Origin: Chimonanthus salicifolius
Lineage: Eukaryota; Streptophyta; Magnoliopsida; Laurales; Calycanthaceae
Assembly (NCBI GenBank): GCA_013350335.1
Contig: CM023534.1
Span: 4,464,001 to 4,528,000, forward strand
DNA: 64,000 nt
Direction of reading: 5' to 3'
Shown here piece after piece: positions 1 through 35,400 of the stretch. The position numbers were made by a program, and so were the translations under genes. Numbering within the stretch: position 1 is the first letter of the stretch; each line of letters opens with the position of its first letter. Below the pieces are notes generated by a model. That model saw nothing but the letters and a program-made list of their open reading frames with translations. It was not told where the DNA came from and searched no databases.

Positions 1-24222
<24,222 letters not shown>

Positions 24223-24530
24223 AACATGAAAAGAAAATGGAGAAAGATGATGAATGCACAAGTTTATTAGTCCATGGAATCGTGTAAAATCAAGTGGGGA
24301 GTCCTGTCAATTGATTTATCCTAGGAGAAGCTCAATTTCGAATTCCTCCAATGATGGAAGCTGGTTTATGTGGCAAGGTCACCAGAAACAAAAATGGTGA
24401 AAGGAAGCTGAAATGAACGTACACTTGTGTGTATATTTGTGTTCAGAATTGATGCTGCATCTGTAGTTCTCTTTTGCAGTGTTGTTGGAAAATACGAATA
24501 TACATGTTGGGTTATCCATTGGCCGCTAAA

Positions 24531-24558
24531 CTCTCTCTCTCTCTCTCTCTCTCTCTCA
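24531..24558. repeat. CT microsatellite
   Basis: About 13 CT units, 300 bases after the INO80 stop, probably in the 3' UTR or just beyond. Confidence 0.9.
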
Positions 24559-24692
24559 AAATGTAAATACATTTTTGTGAACAGTCCTCAGTTATCAGCA
24601 TTGAATGTTATTTGTATAATATGGCTCTCAAAGAAGGTAAATTCAAAGACCATTTTATTAAATAGCTTCCGCCCAACTTTTTTTCCATTAAA

Positions 24693-24816
24693 GGAAGTGA
24701 TCGATATAACCATGGCCTTTGTTTTCTTCTTCCTTTGTTTGCACTTTTGTAATCTTTTTCTTTTGACGAAAGTTGGTTGTCACTGCTCAAAAAAAGGAGG
24801 AAGTGATCGATATAAC
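24693..24816 (+). mobile_element. 88-bp micro-LINE with 18-bp target-site duplication
   Basis: GGAAGTGATCGATATAAC occurs at 24693-24710 and again at 24799-24816. Between them lie 88 bases that end in CACTGCTCAAAAAAAGGA, the same kind of tail as the L1 copies here (GCTCAGAAAAAAA). This is a LINE insertion cut to almost nothing at its 5' end. It lies about 470 bases past the INO80 stop. Confidence 0.85.
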
Positions 24817-26404
24817 AATGTCTCTCTTGAAGTTGATGGGTTCTTCTATAGATCGTCCCTCAGTAATGCCTTCTCTGTTTTTCCTGCAGTGGACTCCATC
24901 TTACATGGTTACATCTTGCAAATTGGAGCATGTTCAAATTTATTACTTATTTTATTGATATTTCTTGTGAATTTAAGTTCATGTCAATATTCAATATTTG
25001 CCATTAATTTAGAGGCCATGATATCAAGGAATAGCATGATAATCAGGAAAAGATTTGAGCTGCAGAAATTATTGCTTATTTCTGACATATTGCACCGTCC
25101 CCTATCATTTGGAATTGTGAAAAAAAAAACATATGATTTCATGGGTTAGGCACACTTCTGAAGAAGAACTATAGAGAGAATGTACTTAACGAGCAAGGCC
25201 CAAAAAATGATAAACATTGAAAATAAATAAATGTTTTATGGTTTCTAAACTTTTCAAGATAAAAATGTAAAGGGATTGGATGGTGATTAAATTTCAGTCA
25301 TATTTGTTATTTTTAAAATTATTCTCCTTTATTCATTATTTTGAAGTTTTTTTATTTCTAAAAACTGCCCCTAAATGCCTTTAATTGCACCTTTGAAATT
25401 GATAATACTTATACATATGGGTCTCAATGATTTCAACCATCATTTATGAAAATATTAGTGCTTTGGTTTAAATTTACCAGCGAATGAGTAAACTGAATTC
25501 TGAATTCTTAGAACTGTGTGGAGGAAGAAGAGGCTTTGATGAAGAGCCTCACTAAAAACAAATAATCACAGTAAATGCTAATTTTTGCCATTTAAAAGAC
25601 TAACTTCAAATATATATGTATGAAAGAATAGTTGAGCAGAAATCTCGATGTCGGCTGATACGATATATTTCTCTCTCCTTTTTTTTTAACAAAACCTACC
25701 AATATCGGCCGATATTTACACCCCTGGGTTGCGTTACTTCATCCACCTTGCATATTGGATGGTACTTTTGCTTATTGTTGTACTCTCAGAAAATTTTTCC
25801 GATGACAACTTTTAAAAAAAAATCTTTTAAAAGATAAAATAATATATTAAAATTTTTAATGTATAATTTGATTAATCTAAGTATTGTACTCTCAAAGAGT
25901 GAAAAATGATGGTTGTTTTATATTTTTAATATACCCTGTCCTTCGCTAGAAGCTTCTGATTTTGACAACAGAAAAAGTTCTTTAGAATGCCACAGCAACA
26001 ATGCTCTGTTCTGATTTTCGAGGGTAATATGGTCGACTAAACCTTGTTTGGAATGTGTATCAGTTAATACAGCACAGATGGTGAATGGATTTTATTCTTC
26101 TTAAATATGGTGTAGTTTTTGTATGAAAACAAAACGAATAGTATTTTTTCAACGAAGAAACCAATGACACATTTTATACAAGATTGCATACATATCTCGC
26201 TACATTTTTGGGTGTGGAAGATGATTTCTGCCTAAATCATGATAAATTACTGAATGATTGACTTTGATGTTGAGAAGTCAAGTAAGCAGTTGCCTGCACA
26301 GTGTGCTTCCAAGTTTTCATGCTATCACAATCGCATGAATAACACAACATCCTTATTTTGCTTGTGTTTGCTGTCATTTGAACTACAAAATTCGCATTAA
26401 TCTT

Positions 26405-26853
26405 TAATCTGTTGGATTTATGGTTCAAAGTCTTTTTGAGTCTGAGTTGTCTGATGGACTCAGGCTCAAATTCAGTGGATTCAATCTGTTGTAAACTACA
26501 CTATATAAGTTCTCTTTGTTTTAAGGTTTTCTTTGGACTGAGCCTAAGGATGCCATCCCCATTGGGGATCTCAGGAGGGGATCCCAAGAGGAAACTCTAA
26601 TGGTGAGAGCTGAGAGGAGAGAGATGTAGTGAGGAAGATAGAGAAAGGCGAACATACAGAGAGATTTTGTGTCAGAGGTTTTTAAGAAGGATAAATCTTG
26701 TATCTTGTATTCTTTCTCTATGGATGAAATCCACACTTTCCCGTGGACATAGGCTAAGGTTGAGCCGAACTATGTATATCCTGTATTCCTTGGTATGTGC
26801 TTGTATGATCTGTGATTGAATTTGTGGATGTGGGTCTAATCCCCAACATAATC
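26405..26853 (+). mobile_element. solo LTR of a copia-like retrotransposon with 5-bp duplication
   Basis: The LTR is 26410-26848 (439 bp). It starts TGTTGG and ends CCAACA. It is flanked by the perfect direct repeat TAATC (26405-26409 and 26849-26853). Inside are a TATATAAG box (about 26502) and the R/U5 signature CCCGTGGACATAGGC. No primer site or internal region remains, so the copy arose by LTR-LTR recombination. Confidence 0.88.
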
Positions 26854-27229
26854 CTGGTTGAAATAGTTATTGGGGTAAGTGAAAACAAAATGGTACATTA
26901 CATTTTTGGATGCCATTGTTTTATTTGACATTTGAATTGTATTTACAGGGAACTTTCATCAGAGGGCATTCTTCAAGTATTAAGAGACGAAGCGCACAAA
27001 GCCATGCTTTATACAGACCATCACTCCTTGCCCAACCTTGATAATGTAGGTTATCAGCAATTGTGATTTGTCAAGGACTAATCTAGAGCACTGGGAATTT
27101 TCTAAGTCTGCATGTACTGGCAGAATAGGTTGTTCACGGTGATGTTTTATCATTCTTTTAATCTTTAATGTACTTTTAAATGTTTTCCCTTGGGGAGTAT
27201 TTGTGTGAGTCTTGGGAGGGTTGCATGAG

Positions 27230-27844
27230 TTCCATCCAATGGCAGGAGAAGAGGTTGGTTAAGTGGTCCCTCCTCCTCGGGGGATTTTTAAGTTTAATGT
27301 GGATGGGGTTTCTAAAGAAAAGTTAGGGTCGGCTGGGATTGAGGGAGTGCTTATGGATCTTCTGGGACGTATAAGTATCATATTTACGGAAGCCGTAGGG
27401 ACGGAGGTATCTAATGAGGTGGAACTCCTTAGTATCCAAAAAGCCTTGATTTTAGGATCGAGCTTGGGGGTGCTAAAGTAGATATTGAAAGCGATTCCTC
27501 CAATGCTATCAAATGAGCTAAGGGGATTAAGGGTCCTCCATGGAGGTTGATCACTTTAGTAAGAGAGATAAATGGCTTATCTACGGGCTTGGAGGTCTCC
27601 TTCTTACATGTCAAGCGATCGGCTAATGACGTGACGGACTTCTTTGTTAAAAATGACGTGAAAGGCTAATCTAAAGAGTTTTCAATTTACTGGGAGGATA
27701 GTTGCTTTTGTTTAGATTCTTTTTTTTTTCTTTTACTTGCGTTTGGGTCTCTCTCTCTTAGGCCTTTTTTCTTGTTTTGCTTTGCTTTGTATTTGTTCTC
27801 TTCTATCTTGATCTTGTTTTTAATGAATTTTCTTCTTTACCGCT

Positions 27845-27850
<6 letters not shown>
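27230..27850 (+). pseudogene. L1 LINE 3' end (RNase H and tail)
   Basis: RNase H-like reading at 27263-27660: PPPRGIFKFNVDGVSKEKLG, EGVLMDLLGRI, then SNEVELLSIQKAL. One frame change occurs near 27470. The tail reads TTACCGCTCAAAATATAT and runs into the AT repeat. Same family as 20986-23385. Confidence 0.75.

Positions 27851-27901
<51 letters not shown>
27848..27901. repeat. AT microsatellite
   Basis: About 26 TA units directly after the L1 tail at 27850, so it may have grown from the LINE tail. Confidence 0.95.
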
Positions 27902-27904
<3 letters not shown>

Positions 27905-29416
27905 AAAATCAAGTAAAGATACGTCCTCATGTTCAATTTGAATTTGAAATTGATTTAGGTTCTTAAATTACAAACCACCCCTAGTCTTGGGTTGGCTAAA
28001 ACCCAACTTAACGAGCGAAAGTTACAACCCTAAGAGAGTGGACATAAAATTTTAGTTAAATTGTGGTGTTTGGCCAGGGAAAATTTTGAGTAAAATGATT
28101 TTATTTTGAAATTTTAAGCCCATTTGTATATTGTACAAAGACTAAGAGTGAGGCTCTACGAGGGTGCTTAATGGTTTAAGGAATAAATTGTGTAGTTAAT
28201 CATGATCTAATGTCCAAAAAACTCTTAAAAAACATTAAAAGGGAAAACCCATATTTGGATTTTAAGTTACCAAGGTCAATATTGAAAAATGGGTGCATAA
28301 TACCTTGACTTTTTAATTCAACTGTCATTGCAATTTACAAAAAAGTTGAAAGAGCGAAGATAGTCGTGGTTTAATGTGGATGGAGAGAGGAGTATCAAAT
28401 ATATGTTAAAAAAATTCAGAATAAAAATATTGCATTTTATTTTAAATATAAGTGAACGAAGCCTCTTTGTGCAAACTTGTCTACCCACACACACCCGATG
28501 AACTTATGGGGAATGGCCATTTAGGGTCGAGTGGGAATCGAATTCAAGATTCTCACTTCCTGAAATGGATTCTTAATCATCACTCGAGTTTACATCTATA
28601 AATGCTTTATAATGACCTCCTATAAAACACCATAAAATTTGGTAAAAAAGAAAAAGAAAATAGGATTAAGATATTGGAGAGACACCTGATGCATGCCAAT
28701 TTTTTAAAGTGATCAATTGAGTTAAGTCATTAATTTTGATCCATTTGTAGTTTATTGAATTTATTTTAATTCATGTAATTAATCTTTTAATAAAAGAATG
28801 AGTGTTGAAAAGAAAATGATCAACTAGATGGCATAAATAAACTCTTTCTTCTCATGTTTTAGTTTAGTTTATTCTTTTATCTAACATCTTTACCTTTTGT
28901 GTTTCTTCTATAAATCCTTATATTTCATCTTCTGTTGTATATAAGTTGGAAGATCGAGTTAGAATAAAAAATAATGATTCAATTTGATATTTATTTTTTT
29001 ATAGCTTGGTTTTTTTTTTTTAGGAAAAGTGAGATTTGTACAAGTTATTTGCTATAGAAATTGTGTCTGAAAAAATTAAATGTTAATTAGAGCTTTTTTT
29101 TTGAAAATTATGTAAAATTCAAATAACAACTCTATATATAGCAATTTTCCTTTAAAATCATTTTTTACAAAAAATTTATACAGCCTAAAATGAATTCAAA
29201 ATCTCAAAAAAAAAAAAAAAATTCACATAAATCATATTAATTTTAGATAATGTATCCAACTCATTCCTAAATAAATCTCAGCCTCACTCATCCCTCTCAT
29301 CCCGAGTTACTGAGTTAGGATGAAATTGGTGTCACAACTCACGATCACAAGGGCCATCTCACTCCTGCATCATCTGGCCCAAATTTTTATCAATCTTACA
29401 TTATAAATGTGAGCGC

Positions 29417-29426
29417 GAAATATATA
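29417..29426 (+). promoter_or_regulatory. possible TATA box of the coiled-coil gene
   Basis: AAATATATAC about 65 bases before the start codon at 29488. Spacing fits a TATA box with a short leader. No other support. Confidence 0.3.
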
Positions 29427-29487
29427 CAACAGAGCTATTAACAGCAGAAGAGGCTTTCTGCTCTGAAAAGTTAGGGTTCTGAGAGAA

Positions 29488-32400
29488 ATGGCGGAATCGA
29501 GTGATCTTGAGCAGATCTTGAGACCCTTCTACGGCAGAGCCGCCGAAGCTGAGGTGTTGACATAAATTCTTCTCTTTCATTTTCACAATTTTTAGATAAT
29601 TGAATTGTAGTTTATCGGTTATTTTGCAATCCTCAACTCATTAGGTGGAAATCTATAATTGAACTTTATATTTTGACGATTTATTTTCGGATTTCGGTTT
29701 CTGGACGGTTTGGTAGCAGCCAATGGCTTTGCTTGGATCTTTGAAATGAAGTTTTTTTTTTTTTTAAATAATCTATTTTTAATGAAGTCGATAAATTTTG
29801 TTATTGTGGTTAGAGACTATTGACTGAACACCATGCTTTTATAATCATGGACTTTTGGGAGACTGCAATCTACTGTAGTTATTTGCGAGGGCCTATCTGA
29901 ATAGAACGTGGATGAAGTTTTGCCTTGATTCGATCATCAGTCTTACAATTTTGTTCCTAAAAAACCAATTGCTTGTAATATTCAAAATTTCTAGGTATAT
30001 AATCACATAGTGAAGGTGATTGGATCCCCTGTCCATGTTTTCTCCTACTCTTATCTCTCAGTCATTGAGGTCCAGCGGTCCATTCCATGGTAGATGGGCT
30101 ATCTCCTCAAGGCAGTCTTCCCAAGACCCTCTGTAGGGCATATCTCTCTATCTCTCTCTCCAACATTCATAGTGTGGCAACTGTAAAAAAAAAAAGGAGT
30201 TTAAACTTTCTGAGAAATGAGTAGGGGTTTAAAAACAGAAGATGGATCAAAGGCGAGCTAGGTGTAACGTCTTTATGATTATATATTAGTATGCTTATTT
30301 ACATGGTGTGCTAAATATTGTGATATATACTATACATGGCTTGAACTAAGCTTTAGCTGAGCTCATACTTGATGGCATTTAAAAGAGACTGAAAGTAGAT
30401 GTTGCTCAAAGCTGTTTCTTATTAAACCCTTCTTCAAATACTTAATTGATAGTTCACAAGCTGAGCTTATCTTGATCTTGACTATGACTCAATCATTTAG
30501 GCCAAAGCATTTGCAGTTTCATGCATTTAAATGGAGTCTACATGCCTGAAGTGTCATGGGAAATGAAATTGCAGTCCATGAAATAGTACATTTTGTTAAC
30601 CCCAAGGGATTGGCCTGACGGTCAAGAAGCTTGCCTCAAGAAGCAGGGTCTTGAGTTTGATTTACGCTCAACTCCAACTGGCTTCTTACCCAGTGTGTGC
30701 GGAATTGGGAGGTCTTCACATGTCCAAGGTAAAGCTCCTTTGGGTGAGACGCCTCGACACCTTTATCTAAAAAAATTAGTACATTTTGTTCCTTCCTCAT
30801 CTGAAATTATTATTAGCTCTGTTGATGTTTACTCAGTCAGAGATGTTAAGAGAATTTTGCATTTTAGATTTTTGTGCTTCCCCATATGTCCGACAGAATG
30901 TATACTATTCCTTCAATAAATGTTTTAAGTAAAAAAGATCAATTAACATTAGACACTATTATGCAAATAGAAAATCCTGAAAAACAAGAAGAAATGATTT
31001 CTAGGATAATAGAATTACAAAATGAAAAATCAACAAAAACAACAAAATCAAATATAATAAGACCAATACAAATGAATAACATATATAAAATGTTTGATGG
31101 TTATGAAGAAAAACAAAATCCTATAACTGTAACTGATTTGCAAAAAGAAGTTAAAAATCTGAATAATGAAATCAAAGAATTAAAAAGAAACTTAGATTTA
31201 CATAAAATGAGATTAGAAATTCTAGAAATTAATGCAAAAATTCTTGTTATAGATAAAACTGAAAGTTCAAACCCTGAAAATGTAGGAAATATAGAAGATG
31301 CTCTATTAAATGAATTAACAACAATAACATATAGAAAATGGCATGTTAAAGTAAATTTAAATTAGAAGACGGTTATAACAAAAAATTAATAGCATTATTA
31401 GACACAGGAGCTGATATAAATTGTATTAATGAAGGAATTTTACCTTTAAAATATTTTGAAGAAAGAAAATATAGTGTTAATTCTGCTAACGGAAAAGAAA
31501 TTAAGCTAGCTTATAAAATTTCTAATGTAACAATCTGGAAAAAAGATAAATGTTTTTTTTATATATTATTATTCCAAATGAAAGGCATGTCTGAAGATTT
31601 AATTCTAGGAAATCAATTCTTAACACAAATTGCTCCGTACTTAACAACAAATGACAGACTTCTAACAACATCATCAGATGGAACCGAAATTATATTTAAA
31701 TTTGTTTCTCCACCTAAAACAAAAGTCATTAATCAAATAAATAGAATTATAGTACAAAAGGAAAATTTTAAATTTGATCTTCAATCCTCTATAAAAAACT
31801 TAAAAATTTCTGAACAAATTAAAGAACCCTCTTTCATAGCCCAAAAAGAGCAATTTGAACAAACACTTGCTTTAAAATGCTGTTCTGATCTCCCAAACGC
31901 ATTTTGGGGGCGTAAGGAACATACTGTTTCTTTACCCTATATAAAAGACTTTTCTGAATAAAAAATCCCAATAAAAGATAGAGCTGCACAAATGTCAATT
32001 GAACTACAAGAAATGTGTAAAAAGGAAATAATGGATTTAAAGAAGAAAAATTTAATCAGAGAAAGCAACTCTTCCTGAAGCTGCACTGCTTTCTATGTAA
32101 ATAATGCTGCTGAACAAAAACGAGGAGTTCCTCGACTTGTAATAAATTTTAAACCTTTAAATAAAGTCCTGCAATCTATAAGATTTCCAATTCCCAACAT
32201 TCAAGATATTTTACATAGAATATATAATGCTAGAATATTCTCTAAATTTGATTTAAAATCTGGTTTTTGGCAAATCCAAATAAAAGAAGAAGATAAATAT
32301 AAAACTGGTTTCGTAGTCCCATCTGGACACTACGAATGGAATGTAATGCCCTTTGGCTTAAAAAATGCTCCTTCTGAATTTCAAAGAATAATGACTGAAA

Positions 32401-35400
32401 TATTTAACCCATTTAGTCAATTTATGCTTGTTTATATAGATGACATTTTAATCTATTTTGATTCTATCTCTCAACATTGGAAACATTTAGAAATCTTTAA
32501 AAAGGTAGTAATAAAAAATGGTTTGGTTTTAAGTCAAAGAAAAATGAAATTATTTCAAACATAAATTAACTTTGTAGGATTTAGATTAAAAAACAACACA
32601 GTAGAACCCGTCAATAGAGTAATAAAATTTAGTGATAAATTTCCTGATGAAATAGAAGATATTAAACAACTGCAAAGATTTCTAGGATGCTTAAATTATG
32701 TTCCAAATTTTTATAAAAATTTAGCTGAAGATAGAAAATTTTTGTAACAAAGATTAAAAAAGAATCCTCCTGCTTGGAATAATTATCATACAAAAGCTAT
32801 ACAAAGAATAAAACAAAAAGTTAAAAATCTTCCCTGTTTAAATCTAGCAAATCCTGAAACCTTTAAAATAGTTCAAACAGATGCCTCAGAAATTGGTTAT
32901 GGTGGAATTTTATTTCAAAAAGAAGATAATCAAGAAAAGATTGTGAGATTCATTTCTGGAACTTGGAATCCAACCCAATCAAATTATTCAACAATTAAAA
33001 AAGAACTTTTAGCAATTGTTTTATCAATTCAAAAATTCCAACTTGACTTATTAAACAAAAGATTTTTACTAAGAATAGACTGCAAATCTGCCAAAGAAGT
33101 AATTGAAAAAGACGTTAAAAATCTAACAAATAAATAGATATTCGCTAGGTGTCAAGCCATCCTTAGCGTGTTTGATTTTGATATTGAATATGTTAATGGA
33201 ATTAATAATTCTCTTGTTGACTTTTTATCAAGAGATTTTCTTCAAAAAACATCGAAGAATTCTACAACGAAGGACAAAGGATTGTGAGAATATATCTCTA
33301 TTTCCTTTGGATTGTTCTTTCAATCCTTCTCATAAAGTTTCTCTTTAAACATCTGATTAAAATTGTCCTTGTCATTCTAGTCAAATTCTTTCTAAAGTTC
33401 TTAAATGCAGCCTCATCAGAGGCCTGTTAGGCCTTCCTCTCCTTTTCAAAACGTCCAACAATTGCAACAAATAATGAACATTGGTTCTCCTTTCTCTCCT
33501 AGACCATCAAGACCCAACATCTATGAAAAACATGCTCTCTGGGAAAATCCTTCTCTTCCCCAATTTCTTCCTTCAATAGCTGCCTCTATTGCTCGTTCTT
33601 CTGGTCCAACATCTGAATTCCAAATGACTTTTAACAGATACAATCAGCTCATCTATACTCTTCCTGATGTCTGTCATCCTGATTCTGCCACAATTTAAGA
33701 AATTATTCCATTCTGCTTCTCACCTGGAAATTTTGTTCGAACATCTCATCCCTATCATTTCCATCTTGCTATCCTCATTGAAACCAACAGTTGTGCTTTT
33801 AATTACTTTTCTAAGGATCAAACTCAAAATCAAAATTTTTTTGAAGGATATTTTCCAAACAACTGCGAAATTGATTATTCAAAAATAAAAATTTTGAAAA
33901 TCATTTCTGAAGAACAATGGGAAGCTCCCCTTTTTCAACATAAAACAATTTCGAAACCTAGTTTTCATGATTTAACTTTTAATTATTGGGATTATATGAA
34001 CGCTTGGGAAAATGTTTTATTTTATCAAAATTCAGCTTTTCTTCATTCTTGGTTTATCCGAATAAAGGTCGAAAAAATTGATGACATTTCTTTATGGCGG
34101 TTTTCCAAATTCTGGACTCCTTTCGGAGCTCAAAAATATGCTCTTCCAACAACTGTTCAACCGACATTTCAAAAATATGTTTCTCTTTTAAAAAATGAAA
34201 ACAAAAGTCTTTTTGAACATATAAATCTTGCTTTTGATGATTGGTCTACAATGATGTTTTATGCTTATTTCAATATCCTTTGGATTTGCAAATGGGTGTT
34301 TGAAAAAAGAATGGATTTAGCCCCTCCTGTTTTATCAAGAAAAATTGAAATTAGAAATTGGAAAAAAATTTCATTTGATGAAATCATTGCCTTCGGGGCT
34401 GAAATCTGTGAAACACCTGCAACAAATGTAACAGCTGAAACATCTGTAACAACTGCTATTAGATCTAGTGGTAGTTTTTTAGAAGCACTTAATGCTTCTC
34501 CAACAAAAGCAACACCTGCTAGGATAGCATCCCCGTTTTCAAAAAAGTCTTTAACATCTCCCTCTTCCCCTTCCCCTTCCCCTTCTCAACATATTTCAAA
34601 AAAATCTCTTTTTAATGCTGCTGATATGCTCAAGTTGAAAGACGATTGGATGAAAGAAGTCCTCGCTCAAATTGGAAAATCTGAGCCATCTGAAGAATCA
34701 TTCACAACAAAAGCAAAGGATTTTCTAGCTGAAAATCAATTTGCTGCCCTTCAACGACTGCCTGAAGATGAAGAAATTGCAGATGAAGAAACCATCAAGA
34801 CAAATCCATTCATCTCAGTGAAAGGAAGGAAAAAGAAATAATATACATGTATAAATACAACATCTGTATTTTATACTGTATTTCAACAAAAGACTCCGAC
34901 CAACAGACAACAAATGATGACTGCTTTGAAAAATGAACAACCACGCAGTCAAAAGATGCCTCCACCGACTGTCGGCAACATCTGATCTCTTGATGAAAAG
35001 ATGCTCTCTCCATCTTTTAACACGTGGCTTCCACTTCCACCGAAAAATGTCTCATCTCAACAGCTGTTCAACATATGATTTTATCTTCTTCTTTTGTTTC
35101 TTTTCGTCAGATGTAAACACCAATCCCTTATCCTTTTACTTTCTTTAATCTTGTAACACCTGTCTTCTTCTGGAATTCTCTCATGCATCTATAAATGAGA
35201 CGATCCTGACTGAACATGGTATCAGAGCCAAGAGCCTTAAGCCTTGAGCAACCCTTGTAATCTCCCCTCTTCTCTTTCAACGACTGTTCTTGTAATAGTT
35301 CCCTTTTGCAATAACATCTAAAAATTCTGGCAAAATTCTCTGGTATAGTCTCTTTCTTTCTAAATTCAATTATGAATGTTTAGATTTATTAGTTAGATTC

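Larger units (their letters stand above)
24223..29487. other. INO80 to coiled-coil gene intergenic region
   Basis: No gene is supported. It starts with the INO80 3' untranslated DNA and contains the micro-LINE, solo LTR, L1 tail and AT repeat listed separately. A segment at 25640-25720 has a palindromic ATATCGGCCGATAT, often seen in plant MITEs. At 28450-28600 a minus-strand B-box-like GAATTCGATTCCC may mark a decayed SINE. Confidence 0.6.

Noticed and set aside
24427..25149. 240-codon open frame
   Set aside because: It crosses the CT microsatellite and the micro-LINE, so the frame is chance; composition is that of T-rich DNA.
26950..27050. Possible extra INO80 exon after an ACAG acceptor
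   Set aside because: INO80 already ends naturally at 24222 with the expected C-terminus.
30896..33287. Ty3-gypsy retrotransposon reading of the RT region
   Set aside because: No integrase after RNase H, no LTRs, and a movement-protein frame after the primer site; these point to a pararetrovirus.
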